This document shows, piece after piece, positions 13,014-21,607 of a DNA stretch of 64,000 nt. How positions within the stretch are numbered: the first letter of the stretch is position 1; each line of letters begins with the position of its first letter. Source of the stretch: a bacterium (lineage in GTDB: Bacteria > Acidobacteriota > Thermoanaerobaculia > Multivoradales > J023); NCBI GenBank assembly GCA_024226315.1, contig JAAELT010000419.1, positions 1-64,000 on the forward strand, given 5' to 3'. Under the pieces are notes generated by a model. It did not search any database. It was not told where the DNA came from and was given only the letters and a program-made list of their open reading frames with translations. The position numbers and the translations under genes are program-made.

Positions 13014-14024
13014 GTGAAGAGCAGCTACCGCGCCCCCTCGATGGCCGAGGTCAACGCCGCCCGGGGCTCGAACGGCTACCGCGGCGCCTCGCTCTTCGCC
13101 GGCGGCGGGGGGTCCTCGACGGGGTGGGCACTCGCCGGGTTCAAGGTGATCTGGGCCAACGAGTTCATGGACCACGCTGCCGCGACCTACCGCGCCAACC
13201 ACCCCGAGACGATCCTCGATCAGCGATCGATCCGCGACGTGAAGCCGGAGGAGATCCTGAAGGCTACCGGCCTCGGCGGCGGCGAGCTGGACTTCTTGGA
13301 CGGCTCCCCGCCCTGCGATTCCTTCTCGACCGCCGGCAAGCGGACGAAGGGGTGGGGGAAAGAGAAGGCGTACTACGGCGGCAAGAAGCGGCAGCGGACC
13401 GACGACCTCTTCTTCGAGTACGTCCGGATTCTGGATGGGCTCCGGCCTCGGATGTTCATCGCCGAGAACGTGACCGGCCTGATCAAGGGCGCCGCGAAGG
13501 GCCGCTTTCTCCAGATCCTGCGGGCGCTCAAGGCGACCGGCTACCACGTCGAGGTGCGCGTCCTCGATGCTCAGTGGCTCGGGGTGCCGCAGTGTCGGGC
13601 GCGGGTGATCTTCCAGGGCCGGCGGGAGGGGGAGCGGCTCAGATGGCCGAAGCCGCACCGGAAGCGGATCTCGTTGGCGGAGGCGATCGGAAGCGGGATA
13701 GGGCGCGGCGACCCGCTGCCGCCGTCAAGGGCGAAGGCTTACGCGGGCGCCGACGCCTTCAACTTCGAGCGGCTCTGCGCCGATGCCCCGGCTCCGACGG
13801 TAACAGTGAGCTCGCCGGGGAACGACCTCGGCCACCCGGACGCCGCCCGCAAGCTCACCATCCCCGAGCTCAAGGCGATCTCCTCCTTCCCCGCCGACTA
13901 CGACCTCAAGGGCTCCTACGCCCAGCAGTGGGCGGTCTGCGGGATGTCCGTCCCGCCGCTGATGATGTTCGAGATCGCGAAGAGCGTCCGAAAGAGCCTT
14001 GACGCCTGGGAGGCGGAGGTGTAG
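13014..14024 (+). CDS. C5-cytosine DNA methyltransferase
   Basis: The motif order is standard for this family: I (SLFAGGGGSSTGW, about 26-38), IV with the catalytic Cys (GSPPCDSFS, Cys101), VI (ENV, 151-153), VIII (QCRAR, Gln193-Arg197) and X (CGMSVPPLMMFEIAKS near the C-terminus). At 336 residues it is a complete enzyme with a small target-recognition domain. GTG 13014 has a G-rich stretch upstream; ATG 13041 is an alternative start. The likely job is protection of phage DNA from restriction. No partner endonuclease with matching specificity is evident. Confidence 0.9.
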   Translation: MKSSYRAPSMAEVNAARGSNGYRGASLFAGGGGSSTGWALAGFKVIWANEFMDHAAATYRANHPETILDQRSIRDVKPEEILKATGLGGGELDFLDGSPPCDSFSTAGKRTKGWGKEKAYYGGKKRQRTDDLFFEYVRILDGLRPRMFIAENVTGLIKGAAKGRFLQILRALKATGYHVEVRVLDAQWLGVPQCRARVIFQGRREGERLRWPKPHRKRISLAEAIGSGIGRGDPLPPSRAKAYAGADAFNFERLCADAPAPTVTVSSPGNDLGHPDAARKLTIPELKAISSFPADYDLKGSYAQQWAVCGMSVPPLMMFEIAKSVRKSLDAWEAEV

Positions 14025-14076
14025 ACTCGGCAACCAATCGAGTATCGCTAGCGGCCTAGCACTACCTCTCACATTC

Positions 14077-14085
14077 TGGTAAAAT
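14077..14085 (+). promoter_or_regulatory. extended -10 promoter, leaderless output
   Basis: TGG-TAAAAT (14077-14085) is a near-perfect extended -10. The GTG of the HNH gene is at 14092, 6 nt downstream. The -35 region is weak. Confidence 0.55.
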
Positions 14086-14091
14086 CCAGGA

Positions 14092-14793
14092 GTGGAACCC
14101 GAGAGCATAGCCGCCGCGGCCCTACCCTCAGTCCTCCGGCTTGCGGCCCTTCAGGAACGGACTGCGAGACTCTGGAAACGCCGGCGGGAGGCCCTCCAGG
14201 CGCTCGGCTTCAAGAGCTACGACGCCTACCAGGAGTCCGAGCACTGGGCCGAGATCAGGGAGCGAGTCTTTCGACGTGACCATCAGAGGTGCCGATTCTG
14301 TGGTGCCGCGGCCACCCAGGTCCATCACGACAGATACGACTCGGAGACCTTGAGCGGAGCATCCCTGCGCCGGCTCCTCTCGGTTTGCGGGCCGTGCCAT
14401 CAGCTGGGGTCTCTGGATGCTGACGGCAATGCCCGCGAGCCTGCTGCCGCGACGCGCTACATGCGCGAGATCAACCCACCGAAGTGGTTCCGTCGCCGAC
14501 TATCCCGGGCCGAGATTCTACGCCTTGAGGACTTGCGGCTGGCGCTCGGAGAGGGGGAGGCCCGCCGAGCCTTCTGGCAAGAGGTGATCGCCGAGGAGCC
14601 CCGGCCGAAGAAGCCTGCCAAGCGCAAGCGACCTACCCGCAAGAGCGCCGGGAAGAAGGAGCAGGCGGCCGAGTGTGAGCGGCAGCTCCTCGACCTCGAG
14701 AACCGCCGGAAGCGCACGCCCGGCGGGGTACTGAATCGGCGGGCCAAGAGCAAAGCCAGGAAGGCTGCCAGGGCCAAGCGGGCGCGGAGATAG
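14092..14793 (+). CDS. HNH endonuclease next to the terminase
   Basis: The HNH core is WAEIRERVFRRDHQRCRFCG … VHHDRYDSETL … LSVCGPCHQL: a His-His pair and two CxxC zinc pairs, about residues 58-105. The C-terminal 80 residues are very basic (KKPAKRKRPTRKSAGKKEQA) and should bind DNA. HNH proteins beside terminase genes assist DNA packaging in several phages, which suits this position. GTG 14092 lies 6 nt after an extended -10, so the mRNA is probably leaderless. Confidence 0.85.
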   Translation: MEPESIAAAALPSVLRLAALQERTARLWKRRREALQALGFKSYDAYQESEHWAEIRERVFRRDHQRCRFCGAAATQVHHDRYDSETLSGASLRRLLSVCGPCHQLGSLDADGNAREPAAATRYMREINPPKWFRRRLSRAEILRLEDLRLALGEGEARRAFWQEVIAEEPRPKKPAKRKRPTRKSAGKKEQAAECERQLLDLENRRKRTPGGVLNRRAKSKARKAARAKRARR

Positions 14794-14845
14794 GGACGAA
14801 GAGGGAAGCCCCCGGTGTGCCTGGAGGATAGGGTACCCCTCGATA

Positions 14846-14854
14846 TGATAGGGT
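14846..14854 (+). promoter_or_regulatory. extended -10 candidate before small terminase
   Basis: TGA-TAGGGT (14846-14854) is followed after 7 nt by ATG 14862, repeating the leaderless spacing seen elsewhere. No -35 box is recognised. Confidence 0.45.
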
Positions 14855-14861
14855 GGCCTCG

Positions 14862-15701
14862 ATGAGTGACTGCGGCCCACCGTGCGAGCGCCTCAAGAGC
14901 CCCAAGCAGAAGGAGTACCACCGGCTCCGGCAGAAGGGCTTGAGCCAGCGGCGAGCCTACCTACGGGCGGGTTACAAGGGCGCGCCGGAGTCGGCCGACG
15001 CCAACGCCGCTCGCCTTGAGGCTACTCCGTCCTACCGCGAGGTGCTGGCCTGGCACGCAGTCCACGGCGCCGTCGAGGAGCCGCTCCAGAATCCCTTGGT
15101 CCGCTTGAACGGGACCTCGGTCTACCTGCCCGAGAGCTTCCTGTCCGACCCTGTGCGCCGCGAGGCGGTCGACAACGCGGTCCGGGACCTCGACTACCGC
15201 TACGGCCTCGACACGGAGCTGGTCGCCGCCAGGGCGATCGAGGGGGAGCTTCTGCGGCGGATCGGTACTGCCGAGAGCGGGGCGACGTGGTCGAAGCTCC
15301 TGCGGGAGGCGGGGCGGATCGGCGGCGAGCTCGAGGGGATCGAGGCCGACCTCCGGGCCGCTGCTAGTGACCCCGGCAAGCTCCAGGAGGTAGGCCAGCG
15401 CCGGAATGAGCTCCTGATGTCGCTCCGCTCAAAGCTCCTGCCCTTGGTCCGCGACGGCGTCGGCGAGGAGGCCCAGCGTAACGAGATCCGCCGCCACGGC
15501 CGCTACCTGGCCGAGCTCAAGCGCACCCGGGCGCAGATTGAGGAGAGGCCGACTCGGCGGGAGCTGCAGGCGGTCCTGGCCTACGTCGAGGAGAAGCTGA
15601 GCGGAATCCTGGCCCGGCACCTGCCGGCCGAGGTCTTGCCGGTGGCCCAAGCGGAGCTGGCCGAGGTGCTCTTGCCGCGGCGGCCGGAGGTACTGGCGTG
15701 A
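14862..15701 (+). CDS. terS: terminase small subunit
   Basis: The N-terminal 70 residues show the helix-turn-helix pattern of small terminases: LKSPKQKEYHRLRQKGLSQR, RAYLRAGYKGAPESADANAA, RLEATPSYREVL. The rest is a long helical region (ELEGIEADLRAAASDPGKLQ…) as in larger members. It should recognise phage DNA and load the packaging motor. The start is ATG 14862 (an in-frame GTG at 14853 is possible). The stop overlaps the next gene (GTGA). Confidence 0.75.
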   Translation: MSDCGPPCERLKSPKQKEYHRLRQKGLSQRRAYLRAGYKGAPESADANAARLEATPSYREVLAWHAVHGAVEEPLQNPLVRLNGTSVYLPESFLSDPVRREAVDNAVRDLDYRYGLDTELVAARAIEGELLRRIGTAESGATWSKLLREAGRIGGELEGIEADLRAAASDPGKLQEVGQRRNELLMSLRSKLLPLVRDGVGEEAQRNEIRRHGRYLAELKRTRAQIEERPTRRELQAVLAYVEEKLSGILARHLPAEVLPVAQAELAEVLLPRRPEVLA

Positions 15702-15985
15702 CCGCGGACGCCGCCGAGTCGCGGACTCTCTGCGGGGGTTTGTCTCCTCCCACTCCCCCTCCCCCCGGCCCTCCGAGGATACGCTGGAATGGGCCGGCCG
15801 TCAAGCGCGAGGATGCTACAGTTGACGGGATCGCATATCTGCGCAGGGTCTTCGTCCACCTGATGGGCTACCGCGCCGAGGATGGCTTGCTGCGGACTAT
15901 GGCGATTGCTCCGGTACGAGGCCCTGGCGCCCTGGTCGCTTGGCTGATCATTCAGCTCGACAAGGGCCGGGGGGACGCCAGGTGA
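15698..15985 (+). CDS. small protein between terminase genes (95 aa)
   Basis: GTG 15698 overlaps the terS stop and its own stop overlaps the terL start, so all three are coupled. A Pro-rich segment (SPPTPPPPGPPRIRWNGPAV) is followed by a helical C-terminus (IAYLRRVFVHLMGYRAEDGL). No family recognised. Its position suggests a packaging accessory role (inference). Confidence 0.55.
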   Translation: MTADAAESRTLCGGLSPPTPPPPGPPRIRWNGPAVKREDATVDGIAYLRRVFVHLMGYRAEDGLLRTMAIAPVRGPGALVAWLIIQLDKGRGDAR

Positions 15986-17736
15986 CGGCGCTCGACCTGC
16001 TGGCGCCGCGGAATCCCTTCGCGGGCTTCATGCCGGGGCTGGCGGCCCGGCTGGGTGAGGAGGGGGCCAGCGTCGAGGCGCCCTTCACCGGCTCTCTCGG
16101 CGACATGCTCGACCTCGGCGGCGAGCCCTGGCAGCGATCCGGGGAGGCGTGGCGGGAGCAGCCCCTCGCCCGGCACATCCTCCCGCTCGTCGAGCGGTGG
16201 GTGGTGGGCAAAGAGCCGCTGTGGCCTGGCGGGACGCTGCCGGCAAGCCACCGGCTGATGATCCTGGCCCCGACGCAGACGATCAAGACCACAGCAGCGA
16301 CCGCGGCCCTGACCTACGCTCTCTTGACGGACCCCGGGGCATGGACCGGGTACGCCAGCTACCGCGCCGACAAAGCGACGGTCCACTCGACCGAGGCTCG
16401 GCGGATGTACAGCCGTTGCCGCGGCGAGCTCCGGGATGACTCGAAATCCAAATCTCGGTGGCTGACTGACGCCGGTGGCGGGATGTGGACCGGGGGCATC
16501 GGCGCCGGCGCTGGGGAGCGCACTCGGCGCGCGGTCCTTGACGACCTCGACAAGAACCCACGGGAGGCCCGGCAACCCGCCTACCAGCGCGGGGTCGACA
16601 CCTGGCTTTCATACGTAATCTATGGCCGGCAGGAGAAGCTGGCCGCCCCGGGCCAAGAGCCAGACCCCCTGCGGCTGCTGTGGATCCAATCCCGGATGCC
16701 GTTCGAGAACGACTCAACCGGCCGGCGGCTGAAGTACGCCGCCGCGCTCGGGGAGGCGTGGACGATCGTGGTCCTCGGCGGGCTGTACCGCCCCGAAGTG
16801 CTCGACTACTACCGGGAGATGTCCCCGGCGTTTGAGGTGGTGCCCGACTTCCGCGCCGCCGCCGGTGACCCGCTGACGGGCACCGCGTCGTGGTGGCTCG
16901 GGGAGATCGAGCGAGACCCTCGAGATGCCGCGGGCGTGATCCACCAGCGCCCGATGAAGGGCGACGGCGGCCGAGTCTTCCCGCTACTCCCGATCCTCGG
17001 CACCGGCCGGCACGACCTCGACGACCCCGCCGCTGCGATTGAGGCCATGGCAGCCGCCGGCGAGATCGCCGCGCCCCGGCGCTGGATCCGGGGCCACGAC
17101 TACGCCGCCGGCGGGGCCGATGCTGTCGCGTCCTGTGGCCTCTGTTTCCTGGCGTCAGGCCAGGAGATCGAGGCCGTCCTCTTCGATCCGACCCGCGAGT
17201 ACCCCCCGGCCGCCGGGGTCGAGGGCGTGGGCCTGGCCAACGCTCGGCGGTTCGCCGTGGCAAAGGACGGCGGGAGCACGGGGGCGAGCCCGGCAACCCC
17301 GGGCGGCCCGTACTTCGTCGAGCAGGCCATCCCGAAGGAGGTCGGCGTCGGCGGCACGTTCACCGCCCGGATGCAGACGTTGCTCGCGGGCTTCAGGGTC
17401 CATCTGATGTCGGTCGGCAAGGGCAAGCTGGCCCTCGCCCAGCCGCTCGCCGCCGCCGCATCGGCCACCTGCCGGCTCTGCGCCCGCCTGGTGGTCGACG
17501 ACTCGGAGCGAGAGGCCGCGGGGCCAGGGACGGTCTGCGAATGCGAAACGCCGGACGTCAAGCCCGGCCGGGTGGCGATCCTGGCCGGGCCGATGGCGGC
17601 CGAGTTTCAGGAGGAGCTCCACGACTTCGACGGGCACGAGGGCGGGGTCGATGACCTGGTCGACTCGGCGGCAGCGGCATGGAATGCGGGGGCGACCGGC
17701 GGCGGCCCCTACGCAGGCAGGTGGGGCCGCTTCTGA
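15982..17736 (+). CDS. terL: terminase large subunit (ATPase and nuclease)
   Basis: The 584-residue motor protein has a P-loop region LAPTQTIKTT (95-104), a Walker B AVLDDLD (about 184-190) and a C-terminal RNase-H-like nuclease with Asp in GHDYAAGGAD (about 373) and DDLVDS (about 557). The P-loop lacks the usual Gly before Lys (TIKTT rather than GKT/S). A four-Cys cluster (CRLCARLVV … CECE) is inserted before the last nuclease Asp and may bind zinc. GTG 15982 overlaps the previous stop. Identity is supported by its place between terS and portal. Confidence 0.85.
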   Translation: MTALDLLAPRNPFAGFMPGLAARLGEEGASVEAPFTGSLGDMLDLGGEPWQRSGEAWREQPLARHILPLVERWVVGKEPLWPGGTLPASHRLMILAPTQTIKTTAATAALTYALLTDPGAWTGYASYRADKATVHSTEARRMYSRCRGELRDDSKSKSRWLTDAGGGMWTGGIGAGAGERTRRAVLDDLDKNPREARQPAYQRGVDTWLSYVIYGRQEKLAAPGQEPDPLRLLWIQSRMPFENDSTGRRLKYAAALGEAWTIVVLGGLYRPEVLDYYREMSPAFEVVPDFRAAAGDPLTGTASWWLGEIERDPRDAAGVIHQRPMKGDGGRVFPLLPILGTGRHDLDDPAAAIEAMAAAGEIAAPRRWIRGHDYAAGGADAVASCGLCFLASGQEIEAVLFDPTREYPPAAGVEGVGLANARRFAVAKDGGSTGASPATPGGPYFVEQAIPKEVGVGGTFTARMQTLLAGFRVHLMSVGKGKLALAQPLAAAASATCRLCARLVVDDSEREAAGPGTVCECETPDVKPGRVAILAGPMAAEFQEELHDFDGHEGGVDDLVDSAAAAWNAGATGGGPYAGRWGRF

Positions 17737-17933
17737 TGTTCCTCCTCGCCGCAATCCTCACCCTCGCCCTCGCCGGCCTGGCCCTGATCGCCTGGGCGCT
17801 GGCTTCGGTCGCCGGGTGGTGGGCATGGCCCCTGGCCGCCGGGATCGCCTGCTTGGTAGCCGCCGTTCTGATCCCCGGGCGCGACGCCTGGCGCCTGTGG
17901 TGGGCCGAGGGCTTGCGGAAGCGGTTCGAGTAG
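17736..17933 (+). CDS. small two-helix membrane protein (65 aa)
   Basis: ATG 17736 overlaps the terL stop. Two hydrophobic segments (FLLAAILTLALAGLALIAWA and WWAWPLAAGIACLVAAVLI) are followed by a basic, Trp-containing tail. Small membrane proteins between terminase and portal occur in many phages; function unknown. Confidence 0.6.
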   Translation: MFLLAAILTLALAGLALIAWALASVAGWWAWPLAAGIACLVAAVLIPGRDAWRLWWAEGLRKRFE

Positions 17934-17960
17934 CATACTCTTGAGACGAAGGAGACGGGC

Positions 17961-18065
17961 ATGATCATTTTGCAGCCACTCGGCCTCGACCCCAAAGAGC
18001 AGAAGTTCCTCGCGGCTCTCCGTTGGCAACAAGATCAGATCGCAAAGCTCTACCCGAAGCCATGA
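17961..18065 (+). CDS. 34-residue small protein
   Basis: AAGGAG lies 6 nt before ATG 17961. The peptide is MIILQPLGLDPKEQKFLAAL followed by RWQQDQIAKLYPKP, amphipathic and well formed. The stop overlaps the next start (ATGA). Good codon use and a strong ribosome binding site argue that it is real despite its size. Confidence 0.55.
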   Translation: MIILQPLGLDPKEQKFLAALRWQQDQIAKLYPKP

Positions 18066-18295
18066 CCCACTCCGACCAGCGCCTTCTCCGGACGGACCCG
18101 GCAACCCTGAGCCCGGAGCAGCTCGCGCGCCAGCGGTGGCTCCGGCAGCCGGTCGAGAGCTATCGTGGCCCCGCGAGAGCACTCCGCCAGGGCGCCGACG
18201 ATACCTGCGTCGACATCGAGGAGTGGATCGCAGACCGGCTCTCCCGGGCGCTGAGTCGCAGCGTGGCCCGGAGCATCGAGGCGATCGGCATATGA
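18062..18295 (+). CDS. hypothetical protein upstream of portal (77 aa)
   Basis: ATG 18062 overlaps the previous stop, and its stop overlaps the portal start. A hydrophilic N-terminus (TDPATLSPEQLARQRWLRQP) is followed by a helical C-terminus (IEEWIADRLSRALSRSVARS). Family unknown. Confidence 0.55.
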   Translation: MTHSDQRLLRTDPATLSPEQLARQRWLRQPVESYRGPARALRQGADDTCVDIEEWIADRLSRALSRSVARSIEAIGI

Positions 18296-19608
18296 CCTTC
18301 TGGCAATCCACCGACGCCGCCCTCGAGACCAAGGCCGCGACCGCGGCCTACGCCCCGGCCGCATCGTTCTTCGGCGGGCAGGGAGCGCGGACCGTCGACA
18401 CCTCGAAGTTCATCGATCCCGAGAAGGCCATCGTCGAGGGGTACGGCGCCTCGACGTGGGTCTACCGGTGCATCCGCCGGAAGCAAGACATGATCGCCCC
18501 GCTCCGCTGGGTGGTCCGCCAGTACGCCCCGGATGGGGCCCATGAAGATCTCCACGACCACCCCGCCGCGTGGAAGTGGAATCAGCCCTCCGAAGAGTGG
18601 CCGGCTCTCTGGAACATGCACCGCGCCGCCGGCTTCCTCTCCGTTGCCGGCAACGCCTTCTTCGGGCTCGATGGCCCCGGAGTCGAAGACGACAGTTTCG
18701 ACATCGAGAAGTTCCGCGATAACGACCAGTCGACTATCAAGGTCGAGAGCCCCGTCGGCGTCACCCCGCGAGAAAACGTGCTCGGGTGGGTTGCCGATTA
18801 CGAGCTGGACCCGCCCCGGGGGGCGGCCCGCCACTGGGCGCCCCACTCCGTCATCCACGTCATGCTGCCGGCGCTGACCCAGAACGGACTTCTAGGGATG
18901 GGCGAGCTCCAGGCCCTGGCCCGCGCGATCGACACCGACGCCGCCGCGCACGACTGGAACCATGACTCGTTCGGCGCCGGCGGGATGGCGTCCTGGCTGA
19001 TGCTCGATTTCACCGTCACCCAGGACACGATCGGCAAGGCGGTCAGCGACATGGAGGACCGGTTCCGGTCCCGTGGCCGTAGCCGGGTCCCGTGGATCGT
19101 CGAAGGCAACCGCGACGCCGCCGGGAAGCCTGATGTCGAGCTCCACCGGCTCGGCGCCAACGCCCAGGAGCTCGACTGGCTGAACGGCCTGGCCTTCGGG
19201 CGCGACGAAATCGTCGCCGGGCTCGGCTTCCACCCCGCCGACTTCTCCCGCGAGCACGCCACCCGAGACAATCGGAGAACGAACGTCAAGCAGGCGTGGG
19301 AGCAGGCCGCCCTGCCGCTCCTAGCCCAGTTTACCGCGTGGGTCTCGCTCAAGCTCCTGACGCCGCGAGAGCGCCGCGACGGGATGCTCCTGGTCCCCGA
19401 CCTCCGCGGCGTCCGCGAGCTCAAAGAAGATGCCAAGATCGTCGCCGAGACCTTCGACAAGGTGGTCGGCCCCGGCAAGCTTTCGGCGGCGGACGGCGCC
19501 AACTTCGCCGGGGTCGAGCTCGACCTCGAGAAGAACCCCGGCTACCGAGATGCGCTCCGGCCGCTCAATGCCCGGGTGGTCAGCGAGCCGGCCGGGGTAA
19601 CACCGTGA
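18292..19608 (+). CDS. portal protein (HK97-type)
   Basis: The 438-residue product has features of HK97-family portals: an N-terminal segment with a conserved aromatic/Arg helix (ASTWVYRCIRRKQDMIA), a clip/stem region, and a C-terminal part with FGRDEIVAGLGFHPADFS and NVKQAWEQAALPLLAQFTAW, typical of 'iaa.fgVPp.ll' portal motifs. It should form the 12-fold vertex ring for DNA entry and neck attachment. ATG 18292 is coupled to the gene before. Confidence 0.8.
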   Translation: MTFWQSTDAALETKAATAAYAPAASFFGGQGARTVDTSKFIDPEKAIVEGYGASTWVYRCIRRKQDMIAPLRWVVRQYAPDGAHEDLHDHPAAWKWNQPSEEWPALWNMHRAAGFLSVAGNAFFGLDGPGVEDDSFDIEKFRDNDQSTIKVESPVGVTPRENVLGWVADYELDPPRGAARHWAPHSVIHVMLPALTQNGLLGMGELQALARAIDTDAAAHDWNHDSFGAGGMASWLMLDFTVTQDTIGKAVSDMEDRFRSRGRSRVPWIVEGNRDAAGKPDVELHRLGANAQELDWLNGLAFGRDEIVAGLGFHPADFSREHATRDNRRTNVKQAWEQAALPLLAQFTAWVSLKLLTPRERRDGMLLVPDLRGVRELKEDAKIVAETFDKVVGPGKLSAADGANFAGVELDLEKNPGYRDALRPLNARVVSEPAGVTP

Positions 19609-19796
19609 GCCTCCCCGAGTATGCCCCGGACGATTTCTACAGCATCCCGCCGGAGGCTCGCGCCGAGGCTCTTCGGTCAATCCGGCTGACGGACCAGGGG
19701 TGGCGCGATGTCGAAGCGGTGGCCAAGGCGGATAGATGCCAAGCCCCGAAGACTACGCCGAAGACGCCGCCCGCTTCACCGCCCTCCTCGCCCTGA
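19605..19796 (+). CDS. small protein overlapping the head-protein gene (63 aa)
   Basis: GTG 19605 overlaps the portal stop. The product (MSLPEYAPDDFYSIPPEARA…) is well formed to about residue 46; the rest is Thr/Pro-rich where it overlaps the next gene by 61 nt. No family recognised. Confidence 0.45.
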   Translation: MSLPEYAPDDFYSIPPEARAEALRSIRLTDQGWRDVEAVAKADRCQAPKTTPKTPPASPPSSP

Positions 19797-20719
19797 CCCA
19801 GGACCTGGAGCGCGACGAAGCGCCGGTCGTCGCCGGAGTGATCCGACGAGCCCAGGGCCGCGTCACCCTCGCCGAGGTGCGCCGAGTACTCGAGACCGGG
19901 GAGAAGCGACTCGGCCCCGGCGAGGTGTGGGGCGCTCTCCGGGAGCTGCTCCTGCCAGGGCAGACCGGCGAGGAGATCGGCGGAGCGCTGGCCGGCGCGG
20001 CCACCCGCACCGTCGAGGTTACCGGCCCCGCCCATGCCACGACCACCGCGAGGCTGACAGGAGTCGAGCTCGACTTCGACGACATCGCCCGAGGTGCCCG
20101 GGCCTGGGCCGCCGGCGAGGGCTCTGCGCTGATCGCGGACATGACGGCGACCAGCCCCGGGCTCCTCCGGGCGCAGCTCAACCTGGTGCTCTCCGAGCCG
20201 ATGGAGCTCGAGGACGCCGCCCGGCTGATCCGTGGCTCCCTCGGCCTGTCCGAACGTCAGGCGACGGCACTCTTCAACGCGAACCAGGATTGGCTCCGGC
20301 AGCAGGCGGCCGGGAAGCTCAGCGCGACGAGTCGCCGGGCGCTCCTGGCCGAGTACCGGGAGCGGCTGATCGACTCCCGCGCCGAAGAGCTGGTGCGCGA
20401 CGTGATCGCCAGGGCGTCGAATACCGGCCAGCGCCTGGCCTGGCGCGAGACCGTGGGGCTGGCGCCCGAGCTCGGGACCTCCTACGAGCGGCGCGCGGTC
20501 GGCATCTTATCCGACGGCAAGATCTGCGAATTCTGCTACGAGCGCCACGATTGGCGAGCACCGATCGACGGCACCTACCCCGACGGATCCGACGGCCCGC
20601 CGTGGGGCCACCCGCGATGCCGTTGCCTCGAAGAGCTGGTCGAGGTCGGGACGAGCGGAGCGGGGAAGCCGCCGTTCGTAGTCCCCTCTGACGGCGGCTC
20701 GCTCCGGCCGCTGGCTTGA
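19736..20719 (+). CDS. head morphogenesis protein (Mu F-like)
   Basis: The N-terminal two-thirds are helical (ERDEAPVVAGVIRRAQGRVT…; RQATALFNANQDWLRQQAAG). The C-terminus carries the signature of Mu gpF/SPP1 gp7-type minor head proteins: CEFCYERH … PPWGHPRCRC, two Cys pairs with a His. These proteins bind the portal during capsid assembly and may enter with DNA. At 327 residues it has the usual length. A moron promoter starts 4 nt before its stop codon ends. Confidence 0.75.
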   Translation: MPSPEDYAEDAARFTALLALTQDLERDEAPVVAGVIRRAQGRVTLAEVRRVLETGEKRLGPGEVWGALRELLLPGQTGEEIGGALAGAATRTVEVTGPAHATTTARLTGVELDFDDIARGARAWAAGEGSALIADMTATSPGLLRAQLNLVLSEPMELEDAARLIRGSLGLSERQATALFNANQDWLRQQAAGKLSATSRRALLAEYRERLIDSRAEELVRDVIARASNTGQRLAWRETVGLAPELGTSYERRAVGILSDGKICEFCYERHDWRAPIDGTYPDGSDGPPWGHPRCRCLEELVEVGTSGAGKPPFVVPSDGGSLRPLA

Positions 20720-20744
20720 CCGATCGCCGCCCGCACGATACCCT
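20716..20744 (+). promoter_or_regulatory. promoter of the lipoprotein gene
   Basis: TTGACC (20716-20721), a 17-bp spacer and TACCCT (20739-20744) lie at the end of the head-protein gene. The leader contains GGAGG before ATG 20762. An autonomous promoter inside the structural operon is typical of morons. Confidence 0.65.
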
Positions 20745-20761
20745 GGCCCGCGGAGGACATC

Positions 20762-21190
20762 ATGCAACGCAAGACCCTGGCTCTCGTCGTCCTGGCCCTC
20801 GTCGTCACCGGCTGCGCTTCCGGCCCGCTGGTGAAGGTGACGCCGCCGCCGTTGACTCAGTCCGTCACGCCTACCACGCCGTGGATCTGTGAGTTCACCG
20901 AGGCGGCGATCGACAACGACGACTCCGAGTGGTACCACCTCCACGGCGACTACTCGTGCTTCATCTGGGGCACATGGGACTCCGCCACCGCCGGACTCGA
21001 GACCTTGGTCTCCGGCACCCGCGACACGCCGACGAAGCTCCAGGACGTCGCGCCGTCGACCCTGAAGGGTCTTACGGCGGACATGCCGGACTTCGCGAAG
21101 CTGATCGCCGGGAAGGGCTCCTACCGCCTCGCGGTCTCAGGCGGCGGCGGATCGGTATCGCTCAGCTTGCAGTGTCGGTGCCTGGGGTAG
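20762..21190 (+). CDS. secreted lipoprotein, moron candidate
   Basis: MQRKTLALVVLALVVTGCAS is a type II signal peptide with lipobox VTGC (Cys18), so the mature protein should be acylated and membrane-anchored. The 125-residue mature part has several Cys and aspartates and no known domain. Phage lipoproteins in such positions (for example T5 Llp) block the receptor against further infection; superinfection exclusion is a reasonable guess here. It has its own promoter and GGAGG site and is followed by a reversed gene cassette. Confidence 0.7.
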   Translation: MQRKTLALVVLALVVTGCASGPLVKVTPPPLTQSVTPTTPWICEFTEAAIDNDDSEWYHLHGDYSCFIWGTWDSATAGLETLVSGTRDTPTKLQDVAPSTLKGLTADMPDFAKLIAGKGSYRLAVSGGGGSVSLSLQCRCLG

Positions 21191-21317
21191 GTGGCGGCTC
21201 CGGGCGCTCCGGCATCCAGTCGCGGAAGTACCGGCCGGCGGCGACTCGAAGAGCGTGGCGCCTCTGCTGCGCCGGCGTGTTGCCGACCAGGTTGTCAGGA
21301 AAGGGCTCGCTTTCGCA
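21162..21317 (-). other. open frame continuing past the TGA of the 21318 gene
   Basis: Directly after TGA (21320-21318) the same minus-strand frame stays open for 51 codons to TGA 21164-21162, reading CESEPFPDNLVGNTPAQQRR HALRVAAGRYF… with the G/C-rich third positions of real genes here. No start codon of its own is evident. It is either the rest of a once longer gene cut by a nonsense mutation or a readthrough extension. It overlaps the lipoprotein 3' end by 29 nt. Confidence 0.4.
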
Positions 21318-21605
21318 TCACCGCGACTCCCGGGGTGGGAGGAAGATCACGCCGCCTGAATGAGCCTGCCTTCGCCGGTACGGTTCGCCGCTTCCGCTAT
21401 CGCAGATTGTGAACTCGGGGCTGACGTGGACCTCGGTGGCGACCGCAACGGCAACGTCGCGATCTCGCCCGTAGGCGACCAGGCTGTCATCGCGGGCCGG
21501 GAAGCTGGCCAGCTCGCGCCAGAACACCTCGCGCCGCGCCGACCCCTGTTCCTCGATCACCTGAACGACTACGCGGTACCCGATTTGGCTAACTCTAGTT
21601 TCCAT
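21318..21605 (-). CDS. hypothetical protein of the reversed cassette (95 aa)
   Basis: GGAGG lies 6 nt before the ATG (21605). The product is beta-rich (VSQIGYRVVVQVIEEQG; SLVAYGRDRDVAVAVATEVH), suggesting a small sandwich fold. Third gene of the reversed cassette. Coding potential continues in the same frame after its TGA. Family unknown. Confidence 0.6.
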   Translation of the reverse strand: METRVSQIGYRVVVQVIEEQGSARREVFWRELASFPARDDSLVAYGRDRDVAVAVATEVHVSPEFTICDSGSGEPYRRRQAHSGGVIFLPPRESR

Positions 21606-21607
21606 CT

